From the NCBI GenBank assembly GCA_000158155.1, contig DS999406.1, positions 14,084 through 78,083 of the forward strand: a DNA stretch of 64,000 bases, in the 5' to 3' direction. The stretch is from a gamma proteobacterium NOR5-3. GTDB taxonomy: Bacteria > Pseudomonadota > Gammaproteobacteria > Pseudomonadales > Halieaceae. The position numbers and the translations under genes are program-made. The notes below the pieces were generated by a model, which was not told where the DNA came from, made no database searches, and saw only the letters and a program-made list of their open reading frames with translations. This document shows, piece after piece, positions 47,873 through 58,779 of the stretch (positions are counted from its first letter, which is position 1; each line of letters opens with the position of its first letter).

Positions 47873-48142
47873 ATGGCGCTCAAACCGCCCCCGATTAGTG
47901 AAGTCATGCAACAGGTCAACGATCTCGTCGGGCCCGCGGGCCTGGTAGACGAGGTCGATCGCAATGCACGGCAGCTCATTCAGTCAGCCCTTCGCAAGCT
48001 GGATTTTGTGAGTCGTGAGGAGTTCGATGCGCAAAGCGCGATTCTTGAGCGCACCCGCGGAAAAATCGCTGCGCTGGAATCCGAATTAGCCGCCATGAGT
48101 GCCCTGGTGGAGACATTGGAGAAGGACGCTGCCGGCCAGTAG
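47873..48142 (+). CDS. ubiK: ubiquinone biosynthesis accessory factor UbiK (BMFP family)
   Basis: This 89-residue protein matches the BMFP/YqiC family. An amphipathic N-terminal part (MALKPPPISEVMQQVNDLVG) is followed by the conserved LDFVSREEFDAQSAILERTR and a C-terminal coiled coil. UbiK trimers help the Ubi complex make ubiquinone under aerobic conditions. The ATG at 47873 follows CAGGAGAT. A longer reading from 47810 would run into the regulatory region. Position before comM is conserved in gammaproteobacteria. Confidence 0.92.
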   Translation: MALKPPPISEVMQQVNDLVGPAGLVDEVDRNARQLIQSALRKLDFVSREEFDAQSAILERTRGKIAALESELAAMSALVETLEKDAAGQ

Positions 48143-48291
48143 CGAAGGCAGCCAAGAGACAGGTCGCAGGATAAAACGCAGACCTGTCCTGCCCAAGCCG
48201 AGCACGGCAAGATAGGCGCCTTCAAATCTGATTTAACTACGCGAGGCAAGGATGCTATCGCGATTACTCAGGGAAGAGTCATGCAAGAGTC

Positions 48292-49782
48292 ATGAACCAC
48301 GCCGTGGTTCTATCCAGGGCCAATCAGGGCCTGAACGCACCCCTGGTGCGCGTCGAAGTACACCTGTCCAACGGGCTACCAGCCTTTACGGTGGTGGGCA
48401 TGCCGGAAACTGCTGTGCGCGAAAGTAAAGATCGTGTGCGTAGCGCGCTCATCAACTCCCATTTCGAGTTTCCAGACCGTCGTATCACGGTGAATCTGGC
48501 TCCCGCAGACCTGCCCAAAGGCGGAGGCCGCTTTGACCTCCCCATTGCGCTGGGCATTCTGTGTGCATCGGGGCAACTCCCCCAGGATGCGCTGCTGGAG
48601 AGCGAATGCATTGGCGAGCTGGCGCTGGACGGTACCCTACGGACCGTGCGGGGAACCGTTGCCGCCGCCATGGCCGCAAGCCAGAACAAACACCGGATAG
48701 TGCTGCCCCCGGAGTCAGTGCAGGCCTGCCTGGCCATACCCGAAAGCCGGCTGGTCAGCGCGCCGGACCTTCTTTCACTGTGCGCGGTACTGCGGGGTCG
48801 CGCACAGTCCCCGAAGATCGACCCAGCGCCGGCTGCGCCGCTACTGGCCGGGCCCGATATCGCCGAGGTATGCGGCCAACTTGTGCCCCGCCGAGCACTG
48901 GAAATCGCCGCTGCCGGCGAACACAACCTTCTGCTGACCGGCCCCCCGGGCACCGGTAAGAGCCTCCTCGCTAACTGCCTGCCCGGCATCTTGCCACCTC
49001 CAGATCAGCGTGAGTGGCTTAAGGTCTGTGCTCTGTATGATTTACAGGGGGAAGCGCTGCGCGGCCAACAGCGAGCCTTTCGTGCACCGCATCACAGCGC
49101 CAGCGCCGCGGCCCTGGTCGGCGGTGGCTCTATCCCCAGGCCTGGAGAAATCTCACTGGCACATGGAGGTGTTCTGTTTCTCGATGAGCTGCCAGAGTTC
49201 TCCAGACACACTCTGGATATGCTTCGAGAGCCCCTGGAGACCGGCGAAATCTGCCTCGCCCGGGCCAGCTGCAGCATTCGTTATCCCGCACGCTTTCAAT
49301 TGATCGCCGCCATGAATCCCTGCCCCTGCGGATTCGCCGGCGACGCCCAAAAGCCCTGTAAATGCAGCGCTGCACAACGCCTGAGCTACAGCGCCCGCGT
49401 GTCCGGCCCATTACTGGATCGTATAGATCTGCACGTTCGTGTAGAGCGCGAGGACGTCGGCGACTTATTTGCTCCTGGCCAGGAAGAAGATTCCGCGACG
49501 GTGCGCCGCCGCGTAATACAGTCGCAAAAACAGCAGTTCGAGCGTCAGGGGCGGAGCAACTCCCAACTCACGGGAGCCGCGCTCATAGACAGCTGCGCCT
49601 TAGAGCCTGAAGGAAAAACCCTGGTGCAGCAAAGTGCGAGCCGATTGAAGCTCTCCCCCCGGGCGGTTCACAGAATGTTGCGCGTAGCACGCAGCATCGC
49701 TGACCTTGCGCAGGAGGACAGGGGGGACGTTAAACACTTACAGGAAGCCTTGGCCTATCGGGACACGGTACAGCAGCACTGA
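48292..49782 (+). CDS. comM: ComM/YifB-family Mg-chelatase-like AAA+ ATPase
   Basis: This 496-residue ATPase has an N-terminal Lon-like domain (about 1-165) and a central AAA+ domain. Walker A is GPPGTGKS near 219, Walker B-like VLFLDELPEF lies near 288, and a Mg-chelatase C-terminal domain with a CPCG...CKCS zinc-type cluster is near 340. ComM is a hexameric helicase that extends branch migration of incoming DNA in natural transformation. Other competence genes are not in the window, so transformation ability is not shown. Confidence 0.92.
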   Translation: MNHAVVLSRANQGLNAPLVRVEVHLSNGLPAFTVVGMPETAVRESKDRVRSALINSHFEFPDRRITVNLAPADLPKGGGRFDLPIALGILCASGQLPQDALLESECIGELALDGTLRTVRGTVAAAMAASQNKHRIVLPPESVQACLAIPESRLVSAPDLLSLCAVLRGRAQSPKIDPAPAAPLLAGPDIAEVCGQLVPRRALEIAAAGEHNLLLTGPPGTGKSLLANCLPGILPPPDQREWLKVCALYDLQGEALRGQQRAFRAPHHSASAAALVGGGSIPRPGEISLAHGGVLFLDELPEFSRHTLDMLREPLETGEICLARASCSIRYPARFQLIAAMNPCPCGFAGDAQKPCKCSAAQRLSYSARVSGPLLDRIDLHVRVEREDVGDLFAPGQEEDSATVRRRVIQSQKQQFERQGRSNSQLTGAALIDSCALEPEGKTLVQQSASRLKLSPRAVHRMLRVARSIADLAQEDRGDVKHLQEALAYRDTVQQH

Positions 49783-49819
49783 GCCTGGCATCGCTCAGGG
49801 ACTTAGCTGCAGGCACAAA

Positions 49820-49877
49820 AAAACCGCGGTAGCGATCTACAGCGGTTTTAGACAGGGGCTCGTTTTTGCGAGCCCGC
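49820..49877 (-). terminator. two stem-loops between comM and the cytochrome gene
   Basis: AAAACCGC (49820-49827) pairs with GCGGTTTT (49842-49849). It gives T runs in both directions and may end both convergent transcripts. GGGCTCG pairs with CGAGCCC across a TTTTTG loop at about 49856-49875, close to the cytochrome stop. Confidence 0.6.
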
Positions 49878-49888
49878 CGATCAAAGCG

Positions 49889-50323
49889 TTACTGGCTGTT
49901 TTCAACCATGAAATCAACGGCCGCCATCACAGCCTCGTCAGACAGGTCTGCTCGACCGCCCTTCGCCATCATTCCTGTTCCCGCAACACCGTTGATGCCG
50001 CTGTCGTAGAGCGCATCAATACCTTTGGCGATACGTGGCGCCCAGGAGCCGGCATCTCCAACGATTGGAGCGCCCGCAGCACCCGAAGCGTGGCAAGCCA
50101 GACAGGCCATATTGTAAGTACCCTCACCGTCGACAACGGCCACGGCACCTACAGCACCCATCGCCGCGGGAGCTCCGCCGCAGTTCTCGCCCTGCAGACA
50201 GACTTCGCCCACCGGCGCAATGCGTGCCTCAATGGCAGCACGCTGCTCGTCAGTAAGTTCAACGGCTTGCGCCGCGGCAATCACGCCCAGTGACAGACCT
50301 AGCATTAAAATTCGCGTCAACAC
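49889..50323 (-). CDS. periplasmic c-type cytochrome, cytochrome c5-like
   Basis: This 144-residue protein has a signal peptide ending AQA (about residue 20). A segment with two cysteines follows (VCLQGENC, Cys42 and Cys48). The heme site is Cys74-x2-Cys77-His78 (CLACH), with a probable distal Met in GTGMMAKGG near 117. The C-terminal helical pattern SDEAVMAAVDFMV matches class I cytochrome c5. It is a soluble periplasmic electron carrier, with partners unknown. The extra N-terminal cysteine pair may form a disulfide. Confidence 0.9.
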   Translation of the reverse strand: MLTRILMLGLSLGVIAAAQAVELTDEQRAAIEARIAPVGEVCLQGENCGGAPAAMGAVGAVAVVDGEGTYNMACLACHASGAAGAPIVGDAGSWAPRIAKGIDALYDSGINGVAGTGMMAKGGRADLSDEAVMAAVDFMVENSQ

Positions 50324-50476
50324 GGTTAACCCTCCGTTTCGTGGGCGCGCATTATAGCCGCAGCGCTACCTCCTTCAAAGCGAAGACTGCACCTTGATTT
50401 ATCCTTCAAATTCGAAGCTCTGCTACCATTTGGACTTCCAAAACTCTAATGTTTACTGCCTAAAGAGAAACCTTTT

Positions 50477-51097
50477 ATGCATTTGTATACCTACGACTCT
50501 GCCCCCAACCCACGACGCTTGGGGCTGTTTCTCGCCTTTAAGGGTATTGAGCTGCCCACCACGCAGGTTGATATGCGCGCCAATGCGCATCGCGATGCCG
50601 AGTTTCTGGCCATCAACCCGCTGGGGACCTTACCCGCACTCCTGACCGATGAAGGCGTGCTCCTCACAGAAGTCATCGCCATCTGCGCCTATCTGGATGA
50701 GCTGCACCCCACAGAGCCACTTATGGGCAGCACGGCGCTGGAGCGAGCGCTGGTAATCAGCTGGGATCACCGTATTTTTGTTTCCATCTTCGAAGCCTTT
50801 GCAGAAATGCTCCGCAACCGCAGCCCGGCCTTCGAAAACCGCGCCCTTCCCGGGCCTCTGGATGTAGAGCAGATACCTGCCCTGGTAGAACGTGGACGCA
50901 AGCGCTTTCGGGGGAGCCTGGAACTTTTTAATGAGGAGTTGGGCGACAAGCCTTTCCTGTGCGGCGATACCATCACTTTTGCCGATATAGATCTGTTTGT
51001 CGGCGTTGAAACAGCCAGTTGGGTCAAAGAATCCATCCCCGAGGGCTGCGACAATCTCACCGCCTGGGCTGAGCGCTGCCGCGCCGTACTGGGCTGA
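50477..51097 (+). CDS. glutathione S-transferase family protein
   Basis: This 206-residue GST has a thioredoxin-like N-terminal domain (1-78). It shows YTYDSAPNPRRLGLFLAFKGIE and the cis-proline region GTLPAL, then ITEVIAICAYLDE-type glutathione contacts (LLTEVIAICAYL). The C-terminal domain has the N-capping motif ITFADIDLF. The Ser in SAPNPRR is in the position of the catalytic Ser/Cys of bacterial GSTs. The substrate is unknown; it resembles yfcG/sspA-like members only in fold. Confidence 0.88.
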   Translation: MHLYTYDSAPNPRRLGLFLAFKGIELPTTQVDMRANAHRDAEFLAINPLGTLPALLTDEGVLLTEVIAICAYLDELHPTEPLMGSTALERALVISWDHRIFVSIFEAFAEMLRNRSPAFENRALPGPLDVEQIPALVERGRKRFRGSLELFNEELGDKPFLCGDTITFADIDLFVGVETASWVKESIPEGCDNLTAWAERCRAVLG

Positions 51098-51171
51098 ACC
51101 TGCTGTCAGCCAAATCGCAACCACAGCGCATTCGTAGCTTCTGCATTAGAGCGCTGGTAACCACGGCAACG

Positions 51172-52188
51172 TTGCTCATGCTCACCGCCTGCACCGGCGG
51201 CGGGCAAACAGGCGAGCTGGAAGAGTATCTGCAACGACTCGCCCGCCCACTGGATATTCCAGCGCAACAGCCGGAGATACCAGCGAGCCTTTTGCCGCCT
51301 CGAGCGGAGGCGCTGCGGATTCCCTTAGCGGGGAGCAAGCTTGATGGGCTGGACTTTCTCCGCCTGCGAGGCTGCTCGCTGCAGCAGACGGTGGCCAAGC
51401 GCAACAGCAGCCTGGGCAGAGTGGCACCGCCCTCCCAGCGCTTGCTCATGGAGCTGGCTTTCCTGCGCGAAGCACCCACGTGCATAGAAACGCTGCGAGC
51501 GGATGGACGAGATGAGCTTGCTGCGATTATCAGCGACAGCATCGTCCTCAAGCGCTCGCAGCTCCCCGCCTTAATCTTCAACGCTACCCTTGGGAACCGA
51601 GAATACCGCGACTTCTGGCGCGCGACATCGCTAGCACAGGACTATCCCGGACAAACAAGCAGCCTTGTGATCACGGCGCTGGAGCAGATCACTACTGACG
51701 CCACCCGCTGGCTCGCCGGCGACTACCGGGCCGATGAAACACGCTTTGAACTGGCGCTGTCGGACATAGCCCAGGGCGACGGTGGCGAGCTACTGGACGC
51801 GTTATCGCAGCAAACCGCCTATCTCAGCGCGGCAAATGCCCTCATAGGACAGGCGCTCGCTGCCGGGCCACTGTGCGCCAACAACTTCCAACCCGCGGCG
51901 GCACCCATCCTGCGCACCGTCGTGGGCAAGTTTTTTATAGCGAGCGTCCAGGTTCGTGCCTCCGACCTGAATCAGCGCTACTACCAACTGTCTCAACCCA
52001 TTGCTCAGCTGGAGTCACTGCTGACCGGTACGCTGCCAAGGGGCTATGTGAGCTGGTTAGACCAACGGGAGACAAAACTTAGCGCCGGCCTGCAGGCACC
52101 GCGCCGCCACGTCGACCAACTCCAGCAATTGCTCGGTACTTGTTATGCTGAGTTTGCGCCGGGGCCCAAAAACGACACTGATCTGTAG
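51172..52188 (+). CDS. DUF3080 family lipoprotein, start codon uncertain
   Basis: This protein of about 338 residues matches DUF3080 and contains the lipobox LTAC seven residues after the first TTG. That is far too short for a signal peptide. In the same frame, upstream codons from 51103 encode a classical signal sequence: basic QPQRIRSFCIRA, then hydrophobic LVTTATLLML. They contain no ATG, GTG or TTG. Translation may begin at a CTG (51100 or 51103) or ATT (51130), or the annotated start is a repair of a lost ATG. The function of DUF3080 is unknown. It follows the GST by a short gap and precedes the DUF3422 gene. Confidence 0.75.
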   Translation: MLMLTACTGGGQTGELEEYLQRLARPLDIPAQQPEIPASLLPPRAEALRIPLAGSKLDGLDFLRLRGCSLQQTVAKRNSSLGRVAPPSQRLLMELAFLREAPTCIETLRADGRDELAAIISDSIVLKRSQLPALIFNATLGNREYRDFWRATSLAQDYPGQTSSLVITALEQITTDATRWLAGDYRADETRFELALSDIAQGDGGELLDALSQQTAYLSAANALIGQALAAGPLCANNFQPAAAPILRTVVGKFFIASVQVRASDLNQRYYQLSQPIAQLESLLTGTLPRGYVSWLDQRETKLSAGLQAPRRHVDQLQQLLGTCYAEFAPGPKNDTDL

Positions 52189-52231
52189 AACATAGCAACG
52201 TCGTAATTAAGTGGCTGACAGAGAAGACATT

Positions 52232-53539
52232 ATGAATCACGCAGAATCAAGCAAAGACCAGTTCGCTGGCGATATCAATGAACGGGTGGCATTGAGCAAT
52301 GAATGGCACGCGCGTCCCCTGCTGGCCCTGCCATCACCGCTGCGCTGTTCTCATATCGTGTGCCTGCGTGGCGAGACAAGTCTGGAAGAACGGAGGGAGC
52401 GCTTTGCCGCGTTTTGCCAGGCCCAGGGACAAAGCGCACCCGGTCAAAACAGCCGTCATCACTCAGTCCGGGTGGGTAACTGCCTTTTGAAGTGGGAGGG
52501 GCACACCGAAGCGGATTCCTACACGTTACTGGTCGCCGGCAATGCGGAGCCTCCCTTTGCGACCCCGGCCCTGACGTTTCTGGACGCTGGCATGCGATCC
52601 CAGCTGTTAGACGAACTCTTTGTCGGCGTGCATGTAGAGGTCATGACCTGTGCAGACAGTCCGGACGAAAAACGCCTGCAACGGATCCGCTCGGTATCTG
52701 GCAGCAGTGACGTGTATGGGGGCACGGTATCGGGTGGCAAAGGCGAAATCTGGTCAAGCTTCCGCCTCGACGCCGAGGGCTTTCTTCGCGTTGTCATTAT
52801 GGATTGCGGGCTCGGCGAGGCGCGTTTGGCCCGGCACCTGCAGCGTGTACTCGAGGTAGAAACCTACCGCATGCTGGCCATGCTGGGGCTTCAGGCGGCC
52901 AGAGAGGTCATGGGTACCCTGGGTGAGCTTGAACCTGCCCTGGACGATGTCATGGAGCAGATTGCTCACCGGGATGCGGACCCGGCACTGGAGCGTTTGC
53001 TGCAAAGAATTACCCGCATTGCAGCAAAAGTTGAGCATGTAGCGGCGGCCCACGCCTACCGTTTTGCCGCGGCGCGGGCCTACAACGGTATCGTCGAGCG
53101 GCGTCTTGCGGAGCTGTCCGAGGCCCAAAAAGGCAGTGCGCCGCGCTACACCACTTTTCTTCAAAAGACATTGATGCCCGCCATGCGCACCTGTGAGGCG
53201 GCGGAGCGCCGCACCCAGGAGCTGGCGCAACGGGTAACGCGCGCTACACAGCTACTGGATTCCATGGTCGATATGGACCAGAAAAAACAGAATCAGGCCA
53301 TACTTGAAAGCCTGGCCGAGCGGGCAAATTTACAGCTCCGACTCCAGCAATCTGTCGAAGGGTTTTCGATTTTCGCCATTACCTACTACGCGGTAGGTTT
53401 GCTCGGCTATCTGTTCAAATCGGGTAAGACACTGGGCCTCGCTACTGACCCGGATTTACTCACCGGAATAACCGCACCCGTGGTGCTGGTCGTGGTTTGG
53501 ATCTCGGTAAGGAGCATCAAAAACCGCCTCAAACACTAG
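52232..53539 (+). CDS. DUF3422 family membrane-anchored protein
   Basis: This protein of about 435 residues matches DUF3422 (N-terminal ALSNEWHARPLLALPSP). It has a large soluble N-terminal region, a helical segment (about 300-375), and two C-terminal membrane helices (FSIFAITYYAVGLLGYLF and GITAPVVLVVVWISV). A tail-anchored cytoplasmic orientation is plausible. I chose the ATG at 52232 for its AGAGAAG site; a GTG at 52211 adds seven residues. The function is unknown. It is convergent with the dioxygenase-like gene, and the stops are one base apart. Confidence 0.82.
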   Translation: MNHAESSKDQFAGDINERVALSNEWHARPLLALPSPLRCSHIVCLRGETSLEERRERFAAFCQAQGQSAPGQNSRHHSVRVGNCLLKWEGHTEADSYTLLVAGNAEPPFATPALTFLDAGMRSQLLDELFVGVHVEVMTCADSPDEKRLQRIRSVSGSSDVYGGTVSGGKGEIWSSFRLDAEGFLRVVIMDCGLGEARLARHLQRVLEVETYRMLAMLGLQAAREVMGTLGELEPALDDVMEQIAHRDADPALERLLQRITRIAAKVEHVAAAHAYRFAAARAYNGIVERRLAELSEAQKGSAPRYTTFLQKTLMPAMRTCEAAERRTQELAQRVTRATQLLDSMVDMDQKKQNQAILESLAERANLQLRLQQSVEGFSIFAITYYAVGLLGYLFKSGKTLGLATDPDLLTGITAPVVLVVVWISVRSIKNRLKH

Positions 53540-53540
53540 T

Positions 53541-54446
53541 TCAAGTCTTGTTCCCAGGCCCCGGCATCGGCAGCTCCCGTTTAGGGTGCATACCGTTAAC
53601 CATACCCATGAACGGGGGATGAATGGAGTAACCCAGCAAGCGTCGCATGTCTTCCGACACACTCGCCGCAGTCTCCCTGGACACGGACAAAAAGTAATTT
53701 TCCTGGGTGCGCAGATAAGGCTCACAGTACTGCCCGGTAAAAGCCAGTCGACTATTACCTGAATAGTTCGCACCACCGCCATGCCATAAATTGCCCATAA
53801 ACAGGATGCAGGAACCTGCAGGCATCACGGCCTTTACCCTATGGTCACCGTCTTGGGGCGATCTTCCCTCTTCCCAGAGGTGGCTACCGGGTATAGCCAC
53901 TGTCGCGCCGTTGTCTTCGGTAAAATCGTCAATGGCGAAAACCGTAGCGACACTCAGTGCGGGGCGGGGGCTTGGCCAGGGATAAAAGCCATCATCGATG
54001 TGCAATGGCTGCGCCGGCGAGCCACTGAGAATGTTGATAACCTGCGCCTGAGACAATAAATAATTAGGCTTCAGCAAGCGATCAAGGTGCGCAAGGATCA
54101 ACGGATGCGTAATAAAGTCATCGGCAGAGCGACACTTTTCTGGCAGCCCATAGAGCCTTTGCGTACGCTCACCCTCAAAGGAATTACGTCCCGGCTTATC
54201 GAGGTACGCACTCGCTTCGCTACGAAGTTGCTCCAGCTGTGAGGGACTTACCAGGTCCTCAATAATCACAAAGCCATCACGCAGCAGCGCCGTGTGCTGT
54301 GACTCCAAAATCTCCGGATCAATCTTCGCCGCCGCTGCGCTCTCGGTAAAGGTATGTGTTCGAGCGAGATCCACGTCGAAGTAATCTCTAAAGCTATTTA
54401 TCTGACGAAATCGAGGATCATCACGCCCGCTGGGTCCATCTGTCAT
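53541..54446 (-). CDS. phytanoyl-CoA dioxygenase (PhyH) family protein
   Basis: This 301-residue non-heme Fe(II)/2-oxoglutarate dioxygenase has the iron motif His-x-Asp in LHIDDGFYPWPS near 151. The distal histidine is in NLWHGGGANYSGNSRLAFTGQY near 220, with Arg for 2-oxoglutarate in the same segment. Such enzymes hydroxylate lipids, ectoine or secondary metabolites; the substrate is not predictable. The start at 54446 has a GAGAGG site upstream. Confidence 0.88.
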   Translation of the reverse strand: MTDGPSGRDDPRFRQINSFRDYFDVDLARTHTFTESAAAAKIDPEILESQHTALLRDGFVIIEDLVSPSQLEQLRSEASAYLDKPGRNSFEGERTQRLYGLPEKCRSADDFITHPLILAHLDRLLKPNYLLSQAQVINILSGSPAQPLHIDDGFYPWPSPRPALSVATVFAIDDFTEDNGATVAIPGSHLWEEGRSPQDGDHRVKAVMPAGSCILFMGNLWHGGGANYSGNSRLAFTGQYCEPYLRTQENYFLSVSRETAASVSEDMRRLLGYSIHPPFMGMVNGMHPKRELPMPGPGNKT

Positions 54447-54475
54447 AGCCTAACCTCTCGCTTTCAACGCACGGC

Positions 54476-55228
54476 TTACCTGGGAAACAATAAGGTTACA
54501 TTCAGGCGCAGCCCCCAGCCCTCGGGTCCGCCTTGGGGGCTTTCTGCCCAATACCGGGCACCCGCACCCACTTGCAGCATTTGCCCTCCGACGCGAAGCA
54601 GCTGAGCAACATTGAGATTGATGGGCGTAGACCACTGCCTGGAATCCCAGTCGTAGGTTGACTCGGTATTCAGTGCGAAAGTCGTTTGTGTGCCGGTAAT
54701 ATAAGTGAGAAATGGCTGCAAAAAAGTGGCGCTCACATCCTGATCGCCAGAGCCTGCAAAGGACTCAATATGATTGACTAACACCCCATAGGTCCAGGGC
54801 CCTGTTTGCTTCAAGGCAATACCGGTGGGCCCTGCCCCCCACTTGTCGGCACCCAGCGCTTCATCACTGGCAGTGGGGAGTAAAAACACCGGCCCCGCCC
54901 CAAGAATCCAGCCGCTCTCACTGGCCTCTACAGGCGAGAAAAACAGGCTCTGCACCACATCACCCACGCCAGACTCACCCAGACCGGCGAATGGCACATC
55001 GCTTTGGTCGATAAGCGGCAGAATCGTTCGAGAAATCAGATTCCAGTCTTCATCAAGCGATACAGGAATCACTGGCTGAACATTCACCCGCCAAACGCTG
55101 CCATCGCCATCTGCGCCAAAGCCATCATCATAATTGGCTTGAATAGGGACGCTGATCAAGGCAGCCACCGGGTTGGCAAGCTTTTTAGCAAGATCAGTGG
55201 AGTCCTCTGCCGCTTGGAGGGCGGACAA
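54476..55228 (-). CDS. outer-membrane-type secreted protein with disrupted start
   Basis: The 250-residue reading from a TTG at 55228 describes a protein rich in beta strands. It ends in ...LRLNVTLLFPR, with features of the transporter-like/neuromedin-U barrel family. Upstream and in frame, codons back to 55253 and beyond encode VTVIAAIPLLFFLSALQAAE, a clear signal peptide. The only ATG (55271-55273) is followed at once by TAA. Replacing TAA with AAA would give the ideal start Met-Lys-Lys-Val. The gene may be inactivated by a point change, read by a non-standard start, or contain a base error. It lies 29 bp upstream of the dioxygenase gene. Confidence 0.65.
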   Translation of the reverse strand: MSALQAAEDSTDLAKKLANPVAALISVPIQANYDDGFGADGDGSVWRVNVQPVIPVSLDEDWNLISRTILPLIDQSDVPFAGLGESGVGDVVQSLFFSPVEASESGWILGAGPVFLLPTASDEALGADKWGAGPTGIALKQTGPWTYGVLVNHIESFAGSGDQDVSATFLQPFLTYITGTQTTFALNTESTYDWDSRQWSTPINLNVAQLLRVGGQMLQVGAGARYWAESPQGGPEGWGLRLNVTLLFPR

Positions 55229-55437
55229 GAAAAAGAGCAGTGGGATTGCGGCAATGACGGTTACTTTTTACATCCCGACATAGTGCCACAGCAACCCAGC
55301 CCAAGCACGAAACACCCAAGGGCCAACACGGAGTCCGGCACAGGAATGCCTGGCAGGCGACGATCAGGGCTTTGTGCAAAAATAGCCAGGCTGTGCAAAA
55401 GCCCATCATTAGTCTACTTACTGTCGCGGAGCGGCTC

Positions 55438-56244
55438 ATGACATCTCCTATTCTGGCACTGGAACACATCCGGATCACCGTGACCGACCTGGATACAGAA
55501 ATAGGCCATTACACAGCCTTACTGGGCCCTGCCCCATCCTGGCGGGGCAGCAGTAATGGTCACGAGCGGGCGATTTTCAACACCGATAACGTGGCCGTGC
55601 ATCTGGTAGCGTCCGAGCAAGCACAGGGCCTGGAGGCCATCTGCTTCGCCGTGGACAGTCTCGAGCGTATGCATCGTCGATTAAAACGCGTTGGCATTGA
55701 CTCTCATGAGACTCCCGCAGAAGACCCCGGCGTCGCAGCCGCTTCGCCAAAAATGCACGTCGCATCCAGCGCCGATACCCGGGGCATTCAGATATCTTTT
55801 ACCGAACGAGACTCAGGCATCGGGACGAGAGAGCCCAGCGCAGCAAACGGGCTGGACCATATCGTTATCGCCTCGCGGCGGGCCGAGGGAACGGCGTTTT
55901 TGCTCGGATCTCAGCTCGGCCTGGATATGCGCATGGATATGAGCCGCGCAGAATGGAAAGCCCGTCTGATGTTTTTTCGCTGCGGCGACTTAATCGTAGA
56001 AGTCTTTGAGCAACTGGATCAGGACGGTACCGACGCTAAGGATGACGCCTCGTCACAACAAGACAGCTTCTACGGCCTCACCTGGCGCGTTGCAGATGCC
56101 GATGCCAGCCATGCGCGGCTCACTCAGGCGGGATTTGATGTTTCAGAAGTGCGTAAAGGACGGAAACCGGGATCCCAGGTGTTAACAGTGCGCAACAACA
56201 CGGCTGGCGTTGCCACACTGCTCATTGAGTTGCCTGCAACTTAA
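55438..56244 (+). CDS. two-domain VOC (glyoxalase/dioxygenase-fold) protein
   Basis: This 268-residue protein consists of two vicinal-oxygen-chelate modules. The first spans about 5-125, starting LEHIRITVTDLDTEIGHY. The second spans about 140-265, starting LDHIVIASRRAEGTAFLLGSQLGLDMR. Both begin with the His at the first metal-ligand position. The start at 55438 follows a CGGAG site; a longer reading to 55372 would only add a non-conserved leader. The substrate is unknown. The gap to 56425 holds a GC palindrome (56303-56318) and no gene. Confidence 0.85.
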   Translation: MTSPILALEHIRITVTDLDTEIGHYTALLGPAPSWRGSSNGHERAIFNTDNVAVHLVASEQAQGLEAICFAVDSLERMHRRLKRVGIDSHETPAEDPGVAAASPKMHVASSADTRGIQISFTERDSGIGTREPSAANGLDHIVIASRRAEGTAFLLGSQLGLDMRMDMSRAEWKARLMFFRCGDLIVEVFEQLDQDGTDAKDDASSQQDSFYGLTWRVADADASHARLTQAGFDVSEVRKGRKPGSQVLTVRNNTAGVATLLIELPAT

Positions 56245-56428
56245 AAACCATGGCGCGACAAGGTTCATCGCTGTTTTCAAGTGCCCGGTTCCTCTCTTGG
56301 CTCCCGGGATGTCCCGGGCAGTGAGCGGCTCAAGGGACTGCCGTCTGTCTCGCCGAATCAAGGGTTCAGCGGGGTCGAATCGCACAGAGCGTCTACGAAG
56401 CGAAGGCCCGGTAGCGATAAGGCAAAAA

Positions 56429-56453
56429 AAAGCCGGCAATCAATGCCGGCTTT
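56429..56453 (-). terminator. rho-independent terminator of fusA2
   Basis: AAAGCCGGCA pairs perfectly with TGCCGGCTTT around ATCAA. On the minus strand it is followed by eight T (complement of 56424-56431). It sits 25 bp past the EF-G stop. Confidence 0.92.
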
Positions 56454-56477
56454 AGCTTACGCTCAAAACCCGAAGGA

Positions 56478-58562
<2,085 letters not shown>

Positions 58563-58779
58563 GGTCTTTCTCAAGGATTCAAATTTGGGGGGCAAAAAAT
58601 AGCTGGCGAAGGGTACAGGAAAACACCCGCCATTGGGAGTGCCCTGGAAAGGCTTTTTGCAGCGAAAAAAACACACAAGCGTTACAGGGCCTGAAGGCGA
58701 TTTTCTCGCCGGGGCGAAAACCGCGTGTCGGACGCTGAGGAACGCGCATCGCTGCACACCAACGATGTAAACTTCGCCC

